In this document: in pieces, positions 1 to 6,890 of the stretch | Position numbering within the stretch: position 1 is the stretch's first letter | How the letters are laid out: each line of letters begins with the position of its first letter | DNA from: Bilamarchaeum sp050303335 | GTDB lineage: Archaea > Micrarchaeota > Micrarchaeia > Anstonellales > Bilamarchaeaceae | Direction of reading: 5' to 3' | DNA: 11,227 nucleotides | NCBI GenBank assembly: GCA_050303335.1 | Contig: JBNLBN010000032.1 | Span: 1 to 11,227 of the forward strand | Notes under the pieces: generated by a model | What the model was told of the DNA's origin: nothing | Seen by the model: the letters and a program-made list of their open reading frames with translations, nothing else | Databases searched by the model: none | Translations under genes and position numbers: made by a program

Positions 1-238
1 ATATTTTCCCGGATTCCTCGATTTCTGAATCCGCGCTTTCCTTGTTTTTCTTTTTCTCGCTGATTTCAAGGCCGAGCTTGTTCCTTGAGGCGCGAAGCTC
101 GTCTTCTTCCTTCTTGACATCGCGCCAGCGGCGGTCGAGTTCCTTGATCCTGCTTATTGCTGCTGTATCGTGCTGCCTTACGCGCAACGCCCCTTCAACA
201 ATATCCGGGCTGTCCCTCAATATCTTTATGTCGAGCAT
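1..238 (-). CDS. serS: Seryl-tRNA synthetase, N-terminal part (cut by window edge)
   Basis: Only the first 79 codons are visible; the frame is open to the left edge. The protein begins MLDIKILRDSPDIVEGALR, the usual opening of the common (bacterial-type) SerRS. A long charged helix rich in Lys, Glu and Arg follows (about residues 28-75), with an ELRASRNKLGLEI stretch typical of the tRNA-binding antiparallel coiled-coil arm. The full enzyme would charge tRNA-Ser with serine using ATP; its class II catalytic domain lies outside the window. The ATG at 238 follows the adkA stop (241-243) by 2 nt, and an AGGGGAT stretch inside the adkA end can act as ribosome-binding site, so it is probably co-transcribed and translationally coupled. 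The opening does not resemble the rare methanogen-type SerRS. Identity rests on the N-terminal domain alone. Confidence 0.88.
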   Translation of the reverse strand, partial: MLDIKILRDSPDIVEGALRVRQHDTAAISRIKELDRRWRDVKKEEDELRASRNKLGLEISEKKKNKESADSEIEESGKI

Positions 239-240
239 GT

Positions 241-774
241 CTATCCCCTAAGGATGCTCTCGAATTTCGCGACCGATTCCTCGAGCTTCCCCTGCCTGTT
301 TGTTATCACAACGGCCGGTGCCCCAGAAAACGCGCTGTATGCTGCAAGATATGCCTTGTTCATCTGGTCGTGCAATGCGATATCGTCGTTGTCCCTTTTC
401 CTTGACGGGTCATCCTCCCGCCTCTTCTTCACTTCATCGACATCAGCAGTTATGAGGACGAGGGCATCGACCTTGATCAGCTTGAGGTATTCGAAGGGAA
501 CGCCCGGGAAGAATCCTTTCGGTGTACTTACAGAACAATGGGTATCGAGGATGACCTTGTCGCCCATCGTAGCAAGCTTTTCATAGACCATCTTCTGGAC
601 TTCCTTCTGCTTTTCTATAGGGATCTTCCTCATTTCGTCCCTGTCCTTGATTCCGAATTTCTCCTTCTCGATCTCGAACATCAGATCGCCGAAATTGTGG
701 ATCTCATAATCGGTCTTCAGACCCTTCAATACTGTCGTTTTTCCTGCTCCAGGCAGACCCATTGCTACAATCAT
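241..774 (-). CDS. adkA: Archaeal-type adenylate kinase (AdkA)
   Basis: 177 residues, slightly shorter than the roughly 190 usual for the archaeal family. A Walker A P-loop, GLPGAGKTT, sits at residues 6-14. It is followed by the family-specific stretches YEIHNFGDLMFEI (23-35), RDEMRKIPIEKQKEVQ (45-60) and VILDTH (74-79), and an Arg-rich lid-like region around 117-128. The enzyme interconverts ATP plus AMP with two ADP in the cytoplasm. It belongs to the archaeal AdkA group rather than to bacterial Adk, which has a different lid. In many archaea adk directly follows secY in this operon; here the methylthiotransferase gene lies between them, with a 67-nt spacer (775-841) that shows no TATA box or convincing terminator. 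The ATG at 774 is preceded by a GAGGTAGG stretch, a weaker site than those of the ribosomal genes. Confidence 0.93.
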   Translation of the reverse strand: MIVAMGLPGAGKTTVLKGLKTDYEIHNFGDLMFEIEKEKFGIKDRDEMRKIPIEKQKEVQKMVYEKLATMGDKVILDTHCSVSTPKGFFPGVPFEYLKLIKVDALVLITADVDEVKKRREDDPSRKRDNDDIALHDQMNKAYLAAYSAFSGAPAVVITNRQGKLEESVAKFESILRG

Positions 775-841
775 ATCAAAACCTACCTCTGCTTCTCATA
801 CGCTGGTTTTGCATCCAACCTGAGGTCGGAGACAAAACAAA

Positions 842-2098
842 TCATTCCAATACTCCGAAGAGGGAGTTGTGGTTGGAATCCACTATCTTTACGTTTGCGA
901 ATTCCCCCAGTTTTCCGGAAAAGCCCTTCACCACCACCTGCTGGTAGTTTATGTTCCTTCCCTTGAAATCCGGTGACCTCTCTGTCAGTAATACTCTATA
1001 TGAGTTTCCTATATAATGTTTTCGTGTCTCCCTGTTCAGTTCAAGGACCAGCTCGCTGGTCTTCCTGCTCCTCCTCTTGATCTCCTCGCTCGGAAGCTGA
1101 GGAAGCCTCTTTGCAGGAGTGCCGGGACGGGGGGAGAATTTGGAGACATTGACGATGTCGGGCTTCGTCCTTCGAAGAAGGCTGTTCGTCTCCTCATATT
1201 CTTCGACGGATTCTGTGGGATATCCGACAATGATGTCCGTTGATATCGTAATCTCAGGTATCTTGGATCTGAAAAAGTTTACCAGGTCCTCGAAGTCCTT
1301 GACCGTGTGGTCGCGGTTCATCTCCCTTGCAACTTTTTCCGATCCGCATTGGACAGGTATGTGAATGAACCTGTAGAATTTTTCATGGTTTAGAAACCTT
1401 GCAAGATCGTGCCTGAATTTTACTGCATGGTCGGGGTTGATCATCCCGAGGCGCACAAGATATCCTTCCTGCGATCCGCTGCTGTCATCGTTTGCAATGG
1501 AATCAAGGAGGCCAGGAAGGTCTGTCCTTATGTCGCGGCCATATGCTCCTGAATCCATGGATGTGAGCTGGATCTCACGGGCACCCTCGCGAACGCTCCG
1601 GTTGATCCACTTCACTATCGTTTTCGGTGAGAATGAGCGCAGGTATGGCCTTGCGATCTTGGTCTGGCAGAAATTGCACGATGAGAGGCAGCCGTCGTTT
1701 ATCGGTATCCGCATTATGGGAGCGCTCAAAAGCTTGGGGAGGGAATCCTTTGATTCGTATTTTTTGTAATAGGTGGATTTCCCGGAAATCGCATCATCTA
1801 TTGCTTCATTTATCGAATTCAGTGATGATGTTCCGATCACCGGAGCGTCTGTGAATTCCCTTACCCTATCGATGTTCCCGCTCATGCAGCCTGCAACGAC
1901 ATATTTCTTACCAAGGGATTCCATCTTCTGGATGATCTTGTTTTCCGTGGTCCCTTTGACAGTGCATGTATTGAGGACAACTACATCGGCATCGGTTTCA
2001 TCTTCTACAATCGAGTGTTTCGTTGAAACAACAGCTTTCAGGATATCGCTATCCGCCTGATTTAAGGTGCAGCCGTATGTTTCAATGAAAACCTTCAA
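842..2098 (-). CDS. Radical-SAM tRNA-t6A37 methylthiotransferase (MtaB/CDKAL1 type)
   Basis: 418 residues with the complete methylthiotransferase layout. The N-terminal UPF0004 domain carries three conserved cysteines at C10 (ETYGCTLNQADSD), C45 (NTCTVKG) and C71 (VAGCMSG), which in this family bind the second 4Fe-4S cluster. The radical-SAM cluster motif CxxxCxxC is C137, C141 and C144. LTSMDSGAYGRD (178-189) follows, and a TRAM-like RNA-binding domain fills roughly 365-418. Archaeal members with TNT-type and TRAM features are assigned to ms2t6A37 formation in ANN-decoding tRNAs; that assignment is by family. The start is TTG (2098-2096) and overlaps the secY TGA as TTGA, so translation is probably coupled to secY. 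An AGGT stretch 7 nt upstream inside secY can serve as ribosome-binding site. No ATG lies near the conserved N-terminus, which supports the TTG start. Confidence 0.93.
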   Translation of the reverse strand: MKVFIETYGCTLNQADSDILKAVVSTKHSIVEDETDADVVVLNTCTVKGTTENKIIQKMESLGKKYVVAGCMSGNIDRVREFTDAPVIGTSSLNSINEAIDDAISGKSTYYKKYESKDSLPKLLSAPIMRIPINDGCLSSCNFCQTKIARPYLRSFSPKTIVKWINRSVREGAREIQLTSMDSGAYGRDIRTDLPGLLDSIANDDSSGSQEGYLVRLGMINPDHAVKFRHDLARFLNHEKFYRFIHIPVQCGSEKVAREMNRDHTVKDFEDLVNFFRSKIPEITISTDIIVGYPTESVEEYEETNSLLRRTKPDIVNVSKFSPRPGTPAKRLPQLPSEEIKRRSRKTSELVLELNRETRKHYIGNSYRVLLTERSPDFKGRNINYQQVVVKGFSGKLGEFANVKIVDSNHNSLFGVLE

Positions 2099-3564
2099 CC
2101 GAATAACCTGTTAAGCATGGTATTGCTCTCGATCGCCTTTGTCTGCTCAAGCTGCTCGTACATCCTGTAGAGGATACCTACTGTAAGAAGGATACCTGTT
2201 CCTGTACCAAGGGCTCCTGTAAGGTCTGCAATTCCTGCAAGAAGGCCTACGCAGAACGAACCCATGACAGTGAGGGGGAAGATGTACTTGTTGAGAATCT
2301 GCTCAAGCATCCTCGGATCCCTCCTGAATCCTGGAATCTGGATTCCGGAATCAGAGAGCTGGCCTGCAACCGATTTCGCATCCATGTTGGATGTCTCCAC
2401 CCAGAACAGACCGAACATCACTGAAACGAGCGATAGCGATATTATGTAGAATATCGCGTGCACCCATTCCGGAATGCCGAAGACCGGCGTCGATGCGGTT
2501 GTAAGGAAATTCCAGTGCGCGATCGTTCCGCCCGAGGCGAAGATCGGCGTAAAAAGATAGAGAAGCCCGTCACGGAGCCTTCCGTCCTGATCGACATAGC
2601 CGACAATAGGAGCGATCCCGTGGGAATCGAAATTGTAGCCTGCAAGGACGTCATTGGTCGGGTTCCCTGCCTGGTCCCAGAACTGCCCTGCAAGGACACC
2701 TCCTGAGAACAGCTGGAGGTTAATGATAAGAGCACTCGCGAAAATGACCGGGATGTTGGATACATAGAAGAACTTCAGCGGAAGCTTTGGCACCATGCCC
2801 CGCACACGCTGGAATGCTATCGGTATCTCGACTTTGATACCTTCGGCATAGACTACCGCCATGAATACGATCATTGTGAATATGAACGGAAGCAGCGCAA
2901 GCAGAGCATTCGGAAGCGCCTCTGCTCCTCCGACCGATATGGAATCGATCACGCCTCCCTCGTTCAGAACGAGGCCTACGACCCCACCGAAAATGGAGAA
3001 TGAAACACCTGCTGCGATGAAAAGGCTGATACCTGATCCGATACCGTATTTGGAAACAATCTCATCCAGGAACAGTATAAGGAGCGAACCCAGTGTGATC
3101 TGCAGGACAACAAGAAGCATTACAGCTCCGACTGACAAGCCCGCTATGGGAACCACTGGTACGATTTGAGTGAAAATTACGAATATTACGGCTTCAAGCA
3201 AGGCAAGGATTATTGCAAGGACCTTCTGGGTCTCCTGGAACTTTGCCTTGTCGTTCTTGTCTTTGAGATTTAGGTTGATGATACCTGCACCGACGAATAG
3301 CTGCAGGAATATGCTTGAGAGGACGAGCGGTCCGATACCTGTAGTTAGCAAGGACCCCATCCTCGATGCTGTAATTGTCTGGAGGAAATCAATGCTGGAT
3401 CCGAAATGTGCAGCTCCCAGGGCGGTCGTCTGGTACATCATGAAATAGAGTACCAGTGCGAGTCCCGTCCAGAGAAGCTTGTCATTTGTTGAAAGCGGCT
3501 TCTCGGGATTCTGCACAGTGGGCAGATACTTCGAAAACGAGTGGATTATGTCAACTACAGACAT
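2095..3564 (-). CDS. secY: Preprotein translocase channel subunit SecY (Sec61 alpha)
   Basis: 489 residues, the usual length for archaeal SecY, with about ten hydrophobic segments. TM1 is near 30-48. A plug-like segment (about 56-75) precedes TM2 (75-97), TM3 is at 115-135 and TM4 at 145-167. The signature DEIVSKYGIGSGISLF (167-182) leads into TM5. The cytoplasmic loop GIKVEIPIAFQRVRG (242-256) holds the basic residues that contact the ribosome, and the last helices span about 425-468. A long polar segment at 296-335, probably extracellular, lies between TM7 and TM8. With SecE and SecG (Sec61 beta, not in this window) it forms the membrane channel for secretory and membrane proteins. ATG at 3564 lies 1 nt past the rpl15 stop, with GAGGGT upstream. 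Archaea routinely place secY at the end of the ribosomal cluster. Confidence 0.97.
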   Translation of the reverse strand: MSVVDIIHSFSKYLPTVQNPEKPLSTNDKLLWTGLALVLYFMMYQTTALGAAHFGSSIDFLQTITASRMGSLLTTGIGPLVLSSIFLQLFVGAGIINLNLKDKNDKAKFQETQKVLAIILALLEAVIFVIFTQIVPVVPIAGLSVGAVMLLVVLQITLGSLLILFLDEIVSKYGIGSGISLFIAAGVSFSIFGGVVGLVLNEGGVIDSISVGGAEALPNALLALLPFIFTMIVFMAVVYAEGIKVEIPIAFQRVRGMVPKLPLKFFYVSNIPVIFASALIINLQLFSGGVLAGQFWDQAGNPTNDVLAGYNFDSHGIAPIVGYVDQDGRLRDGLLYLFTPIFASGGTIAHWNFLTTASTPVFGIPEWVHAIFYIISLSLVSVMFGLFWVETSNMDAKSVAGQLSDSGIQIPGFRRDPRMLEQILNKYIFPLTVMGSFCVGLLAGIADLTGALGTGTGILLTVGILYRMYEQLEQTKAIESNTMLNRLFG

Positions 3565-3565
3565 T

Positions 3566-3979
3566 TTAACCCTCTAATTTTGTAATCTCTCCGCCTGCTT
3601 CGGTGACCTTCTTCTCTACCGACTTTGACCATGAACCTGCTTTTATCGCAAGAGGCACAGTGACTTTTCCGGTCCCAAGGATCTTCCCTTTGAACTCGAA
3701 CTTGAACTTGCTGCCCGATTTCTCGAGCTTTTCGAGAACTGCCTTCTGGTTGATCTCATAGAGATGCACTACCGGAACCTTCTTTCTTGAAGGTGGTGAG
3801 AATCCGCACTTGCTGAAGTATGTGGAGTCTATGTTCATTGCCCAGCTCCACTTGTGCTTGTCCACTCCTGCGAGGCCGCATCCTCCGCGGTTTCCGTTTC
3901 CCCTTCCGTTTTTGGTATTCCCTCTTCCGTGGGTTCTCTGTCCGCGAAGCTTGTGCTTTCTTTTTGGTGTTCTTGCCAT
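3566..3979 (-). CDS. rpl15: Large-subunit ribosomal protein uL15
   Basis: 137 residues from the chosen ATG at 3979. The N-terminal third is the Gly/Arg/Lys-rich arm that threads into 23S rRNA (HKLRGQRTHGRG at 9-20, GNGNRGGCGLAG at 28-39), followed by DKHKWSW in the archaeal/eukaryotic style. The C-terminal globular domain ends with VTVPLAIKAGSWSKSVEKK, as expected. An in-frame GTG at 3988 gives three extra residues, but that GTG is itself part of the GTGAT ribosome-binding site (3984-3988), which lies 4 nt before the ATG, so the ATG is preferred. The rpl30 stop (TGA, 3985-3987) also sits inside that site. uL15 assembles late in the large subunit. The next gene, secY, begins 1 nt downstream. 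Confidence 0.96.
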   Translation of the reverse strand: MARTPKRKHKLRGQRTHGRGNTKNGRGNGNRGGCGLAGVDKHKWSWAMNIDSTYFSKCGFSPPSRKKVPVVHLYEINQKAVLEKLEKSGSKFKFEFKGKILGTGKVTVPLAIKAGSWSKSVEKKVTEAGGEITKLEG

Positions 3980-3983
3980 AAGT

Positions 3984-3988
3984 ATCAC
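3984..3988 (-). promoter_or_regulatory. rpl15 ribosome-binding site embedded in the rpl30 stop
   Basis: GTGAT, 4 nt before ATG 3979, matches the CACC-containing 3' end of archaeal 16S rRNA. The TGA that ends rpl30 is the middle of this site. It decides the start in favour of ATG over the upstream in-frame GTG. Confidence 0.7.
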
Positions 3989-4416
3989 ATCATTTTTGAA
4001 AGAAGCATATTCATGTCTTCCCTCTTCCCGAGGTCTCCTTCAGGATAAGTCTTCTTGATATCCTTGTATCCCTTTGAAGGCGGCCTTAGCCTGAAGACAG
4101 GATTTGCATATTCCATGGTCTTCTTGCCGGAAAAGATCTCCTTTGCGGCCTTTGCCATGTCCTCGTCCTTGAGTATGGTCTTGAGGTCCTTCCTTCCCTT
4201 CTTGCCCCTCTTCTTGAGGAGTTTAAGGATCGTATCCTCGTCAACAGAACCGTATGCGATATAGTCCTTGACCTTAGTGATCATCCCGACATTCTGGGGA
4301 GTATCGTCAACCAGAACACAGTGGTTCGGCCGCTCAAGCCTCAGCATCCTGAGGGTGTCTTCCACTTCCTGCTTGATTTTTCTCCTGCCCCTGATTCTAA
4401 CTAATGCGAATTTCAT
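3985..4416 (-). CDS. rpl30: Large-subunit ribosomal protein uL30
   Basis: 143 residues, near the roughly 150 of archaeal uL30 and much longer than the roughly 60 of bacterial L30. The N-terminal ferredoxin-like strand MKFALVRIRGRRKIKQEVEDTL is the conserved core shared with bacteria, followed by RLERPNHCVLVDDTP (27-41). The archaeal/eukaryotic extension carries GKKGRKDLK (71-79) and FRLRPPSKGYKDIKKTYPEGDLG (108-130 region). It binds 23S rRNA and 5S-proximal elements on the large subunit. The ATG at 4416 follows the rps5 stop (TAA 4419-4421) by 2 nt; its ribosome-binding site is a GGAG inside the end of rps5, a different segment of the anti-Shine-Dalgarno than most neighbours use. It ends Met-Met. 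Confidence 0.96.
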   Translation of the reverse strand: MKFALVRIRGRRKIKQEVEDTLRMLRLERPNHCVLVDDTPQNVGMITKVKDYIAYGSVDEDTILKLLKKRGKKGRKDLKTILKDEDMAKAAKEIFSGKKTMEYANPVFRLRPPSKGYKDIKKTYPEGDLGKREDMNMLLSKMM

Positions 4417-4418
4417 CT

Positions 4419-5042
4419 TTATTCAGCTCCCTTAAATGTGTTGAGAGTGTCGAGCGCCTTGATCGTCGCTGCAGCGATGTTGTAGGTGTTCGAACCGCCC
4501 TGCATCGTGCTCCAGACATCCTTCACGCCCGCCATCTTCAATACTTTCTTGACAACATCATTTGATGCAAGCCCGATACCGAGCGGTGCCGGCATGAGGG
4601 TCACGACCGTGCTCCCTTCCTTTCCGACGACCTTGAAAGGTATCGACTGCTTCACGTTACCCTGATATTCCCAGGATCCGCATCCGAACTTTACTGATAT
4701 CATGTTCTTTTTTGCGTTCTTTACAGCGTAATCCATTGCAGGCTTGATCTCGTCGGATTTCCCCACTCCTAGGCCGACATGGCCGTTGAGGTCCCCGATG
4801 ACTTTGACTACCCTGAACTTCACCCTCTTTCCTGAATCCGTAACTCTCTGGGTGGTCTTCACCTGGAGCGTTTCCGATTCAAGGTCAGGGTAGAGCTTGT
4901 CAATGATCTCAGGCTCAAGCACCGGCTTGCCGGTCTTCCTGATCTCTTCAAGCGTCGTGATCTCTCCTGTCTTTACCTTCCTTCCGATATCGGTTTTCGG
5001 ATCCCAGCTTTCTACATCAGTAGATCTAATTTTTTCTCCCAT
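4419..5042 (-). CDS. rps5: Small-subunit ribosomal protein uS5
   Basis: 207 residues from ATG 5042, typical of archaeal uS5. The N-terminal archaeal extension (about 1-60) ends in PEIIDKLYPDLESE. The double-stranded RNA-binding-like S5 domain follows (QRVTDSGKRVKFRVVKVIGD at 65-84, then GHVGLGVGKSDEIKPAM). The C-terminal domain contains VTLMPAPLGIGLASNDVVKK (147-166) and AGVKDVWSTMQGGSNTYN. uS5 lies near the mRNA entry channel and affects decoding accuracy. An in-frame GTG at 5051 would add three residues but is part of the GTGAT ribosome-binding site (5047-5051) spaced 4 nt from the ATG, so ATG is chosen. The rpl18 stop TGA (5048-5050) lies inside this site. Confidence 0.96.
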   Translation of the reverse strand: MGEKIRSTDVESWDPKTDIGRKVKTGEITTLEEIRKTGKPVLEPEIIDKLYPDLESETLQVKTTQRVTDSGKRVKFRVVKVIGDLNGHVGLGVGKSDEIKPAMDYAVKNAKKNMISVKFGCGSWEYQGNVKQSIPFKVVGKEGSTVVTLMPAPLGIGLASNDVVKKVLKMAGVKDVWSTMQGGSNTYNIAAATIKALDTLNTFKGAE

Positions 5043-5046
5043 AAAA

Positions 5047-5051
5047 ATCAC
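5047..5051 (-). promoter_or_regulatory. rps5 ribosome-binding site embedded in the rpl18 stop
   Basis: GTGAT placed 4 nt before ATG 5042. The rpl18 TGA forms its centre, the same arrangement seen before rpl15 and rps14. Confidence 0.7.
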
Positions 5052-5527
5052 ATCTTGGATTTTGCCTCCTCAAAGGCTTTCTTGTAAGCATCCGGAACTT
5101 CAAGGTTCGGCAATATCGAATCGTCGAAGTTTGTTTCAAGTCCGGCATCCTTTGCGCCCTTCTGGGCTGCAAAAAGGATCGAACCCTTGCTTGGAATGTG
5201 CATTCCCATGTCGAATACGAACTTCTTGATGCCCTTCTTTGCCGCAAGCTTTCCTGCATAGAATCCCATGAGGTATGCAGTCCACTTGTTCCTCTTCGAT
5301 GGCCACTTGAAATTCTTCTTGAGCTGTGCGCCGTCTACGGTGAGAAGCGTCTTGTCGCCTTTCGGATCGAAATCAATGAACTGGACCACGATGCCGTTGC
5401 TGCTCTTCCTGACTACCATCCTGGTATCGCCGCTCTTGATGAGTGCAAGCCTCTTGGCGTAATTGGTCTTTCCTTCCCTTCTCCTCCTGTAATACATCTT
5501 ATAACTTGGACCTTTTGCCTTCGTCAT
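5048..5527 (-). CDS. rpl18: Large-subunit ribosomal protein uL18 (5S rRNA binding)
   Basis: 159 residues. The start MTKAKGPSYKMYYRRRREGKTNYAKRL contains the conserved Arg-rich motif of the archaeal/eukaryotic L5e group, with RRRREGKT at 14-21. TRMVVRKSSNGIVVQFIDF (35-53) and KWTAYLMGFYAGKLAAKKG (81-99) follow, then the DMGMHIPSKGSILFAAQKGAKDAGL region (106-130). With uL5 it holds 5S rRNA in the central protuberance. The C-terminus is shorter than in eukaryotic L5, ending soon after PDAYKKAFEEAKSKM. ATG 5527 overlaps the rpl19e TGA as ATGA, and AGGTGAG inside the end of rpl19e is the ribosome-binding site. Confidence 0.96.
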   Translation of the reverse strand: MTKAKGPSYKMYYRRRREGKTNYAKRLALIKSGDTRMVVRKSSNGIVVQFIDFDPKGDKTLLTVDGAQLKKNFKWPSKRNKWTAYLMGFYAGKLAAKKGIKKFVFDMGMHIPSKGSILFAAQKGAKDAGLETNFDDSILPNLEVPDAYKKAFEEAKSKM

Positions 5528-6060
5528 GCTTTCTCACCTTTTTTCTTGACAGGTTTCTTCCTGGTCTTTTTGGCAGGTTTCTTTGCGGGTTTCTTTGTTG
5601 CTGCAGGGGGCTTCTCGGTTTTCACCTCGGCCTTCTTCAGCTCGAATTCCTTGGGAATGTATCCATTCTCCTTAAGATAGAGGAGCATAGCCTTCTTGTT
5701 CCTGAAGATCCCGCTTTTCACCTTGCCGTATATGGAGCGCTTCAGCTCGGGCTTGAGTGCGCCTGCTTCAAGTATCTCCCGAAGGAGCTTTCTTTGTGAC
5801 CGGACTTTCTGCATCCAGAGTTCCTTCTCGTTTCCGAGGGATCCCTTCTTGGAGCCTTTCCCCCTTCTTTTCGTCTTTGCCTTGCTTGCTCGGCCCTTGA
5901 TTTTCTGCTTCGTGATTATTCCCTTGTCGATCAGCCCCTTGACATCGGACCTTGTAAGAGCGCCTTCTGCCTCCTTGGTTCCGTCCGGACTGATCCTGAC
6001 CCTGTTCTGTCCGCAGTTCATAAGGTCAGCTGCAAGTCTTCTAACTGTCAACATTGTCAT
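5524..6060 (-). CDS. rpl19e: Large-subunit ribosomal protein eL19 with basic C-terminal tail
   Basis: 178 residues; archaeal eL19 is usually about 150. The core matches the family: LTVRRLAADLMNCGQNRVRI (4-23), the DVKGLIDKGIITKQ helix-turn (39-52), and a highly basic stretch GRASKAKTKRRGKGSKKGS (56-74) that threads rRNA, followed by the long helix LWMQKVRSQRKLLREILEAG. From about residue 142 the chain becomes a low-complexity Lys/Pro/Ala tail (TKKPAKKPAKKTRKKPVKKK at 155-174). eL19 is found only in archaea and eukaryotes, where it forms an intersubunit bridge. ATG 6060 overlaps the rpl32e TGA (ATGA) and has AAGGTGAA in the expected place; the second ATG at 6054 is an alternative. The tail DNA is repetitive, so slippage may have lengthened it. 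Confidence 0.95.
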   Translation of the reverse strand: MTMLTVRRLAADLMNCGQNRVRISPDGTKEAEGALTRSDVKGLIDKGIITKQKIKGRASKAKTKRRGKGSKKGSLGNEKELWMQKVRSQRKLLREILEAGALKPELKRSIYGKVKSGIFRNKKAMLLYLKENGYIPKEFELKKAEVKTEKPPAATKKPAKKPAKKTRKKPVKKKGEKA

Positions 6061-6398
6061 TTTTTCACCTTTGAATTGAGGACTTTGAGTCCTGCTTCCT
6101 TAGCCTTCTTCTCAATGTCCGCCTTCTTCTTGGCGCCGACCTTTGCTGAAATCCTTACAGAAACTTCCTTCAGCCCTTCAAGGTCTCCGACATTGTGGAC
6201 AAGGACCTCCATCGTTCCGTTGGGGTGCTTGTATCTCTCTCCTTCCGGATTCTTGTATCCGATGTTCGGAGATGCACCTGCCCAGGCCATGCCCATCCTT
6301 TTCTTGTTGTGAGTTCCCCTTGGCTTCCTCCATCTGGATTTCACCGTCTTTTTTGAGGACTCGTTTAAAACGTTAAAGCTTGGTTTGTCTTTTTTCAT
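6057..6398 (-). CDS. rpl32e: Large-subunit ribosomal protein eL32
   Basis: 113 residues from ATG 6398. It contains the eL32 signature region SRWRKPRGTHNKKRMGMAW (21-39), continuing into GASPNIGYKNPEGERYKHPNG, the surface loop region LVHNVGDLEGL (66-76), and a final AKKKADIEKKAKEAGLKVLN helix and strand. It lacks the long N-terminal extension some euryarchaeal eL32 proteins carry, so it is close to the minimal family length. An ATG at 6404 overlaps the rpl6 TGA but is directly adjacent to GGTGA, leaving no spacing; the ATG at 6398 sits 6 nt from it, so 6398 is chosen. The gene codes for an archaeal/eukaryotic-specific protein of the 50S subunit. Confidence 0.94.
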   Translation of the reverse strand: MKKDKPSFNVLNESSKKTVKSRWRKPRGTHNKKRMGMAWAGASPNIGYKNPEGERYKHPNGTMEVLVHNVGDLEGLKEVSVRISAKVGAKKKADIEKKAKEAGLKVLNSKVKK

Positions 6399-6400
6399 AA

Positions 6401-6880
6401 TCATTCACCATAGTAGATTCCGTCCTGGAAAATCCTCACATCCTTGTTACGGATCTTTGTCGCCTCGATGAGGTTTGCTGCCGTCTGGCCGACTGCCTCC
6501 TTGTCCGGACCGGATACTGTAATATTCTGGCCCTTGACATCGACCTTCGTGCTACCTGCAACCTTTGTCCTTCTCGGTTCCCTCTCTCCGAGGAAATTCT
6601 TTATCAGGATGTCCTTTCCCTTGATCTCTATAGATACCGGGAAGTGAGCGTATAGGACCTTGAGCTTCTTCGAGTGGCCTTCGGTTACCCCGTTTATCAT
6701 GTTGGTTATGACCGCTTCAAGTGTTCCCTTGAGTGCCTTGTCCGCTTCAACTTGGACTGATGATCCGTCAACGGTTATCTTTGCCATCTTGGAGAGTTCC
6801 TTGTACAATTCTCCCTTCGGGCCTTTTACCGTTACATTCGATCCGTCCACCGAAACCGTTACTCCGTCTGGAATGTTCAT
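6401..6880 (-). CDS. rpl6: Large-subunit ribosomal protein uL6
   Basis: 159 residues from ATG 6880, somewhat shorter than the roughly 175-185 of many archaeal uL6. Two tandem L6 folds are visible: an N-terminal one with VTVSVDGSNVTVKGPKGEL (7-25), and a C-terminal one with SIEIKGKDILIKNFLGEREP and the late motif ATKIRNKDVRIFQDGIY. The linker MINGVTEGHSKKLKVLYAHFP is the conserved hinge. uL6 supports the sarcin-ricin loop region where translation factors bind. An upstream in-frame GTG (6889) overlaps the ribosome-binding site GGTG (6887-6890), so it is rejected. The rps8 TAG stop abuts that site. It ends Tyr-Tyr-Gly-Glu, where GGTGAA doubles as the rpl32e ribosome-binding site. Confidence 0.96.
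   Translation of the reverse strand: MNIPDGVTVSVDGSNVTVKGPKGELYKELSKMAKITVDGSSVQVEADKALKGTLEAVITNMINGVTEGHSKKLKVLYAHFPVSIEIKGKDILIKNFLGEREPRRTKVAGSTKVDVKGQNITVSGPDKEAVGQTAANLIEATKIRNKDVRIFQDGIYYGE
6405..6409 (-). promoter_or_regulatory. rpl32e ribosome-binding site
   Basis: GGTGA, six nt before ATG 6398 and zero nt before the alternative ATG 6404. The same bases encode the final Gly-Glu of uL6. Confidence 0.65.
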
Positions 6881-6886
6881 GTTAAG

Positions 6887-6890
6887 CACC
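6887..6890 (-). promoter_or_regulatory. rpl6 ribosome-binding site overlapping the rps8 stop
   Basis: GGTG, 6 nt before ATG 6880; its first G is the last base of the rps8 TAG stop. It rules out the in-frame GTG within it as start. Confidence 0.6.

Noticed and set aside
775..841. Gap before adkA as a possible promoter, terminator or small gene
   Set aside because: It has no TATA box or stable hairpin. A T-rich stretch follows the methylthiotransferase stop, but it is too short to call; a 12-codon frame there has no support.
5545..5605. Short tandem repeats as a possible CRISPR-like or regulatory repeat
   Set aside because: They are imperfect coding repeats for the Lys/Pro/Ala tail of eL19, without spacers.
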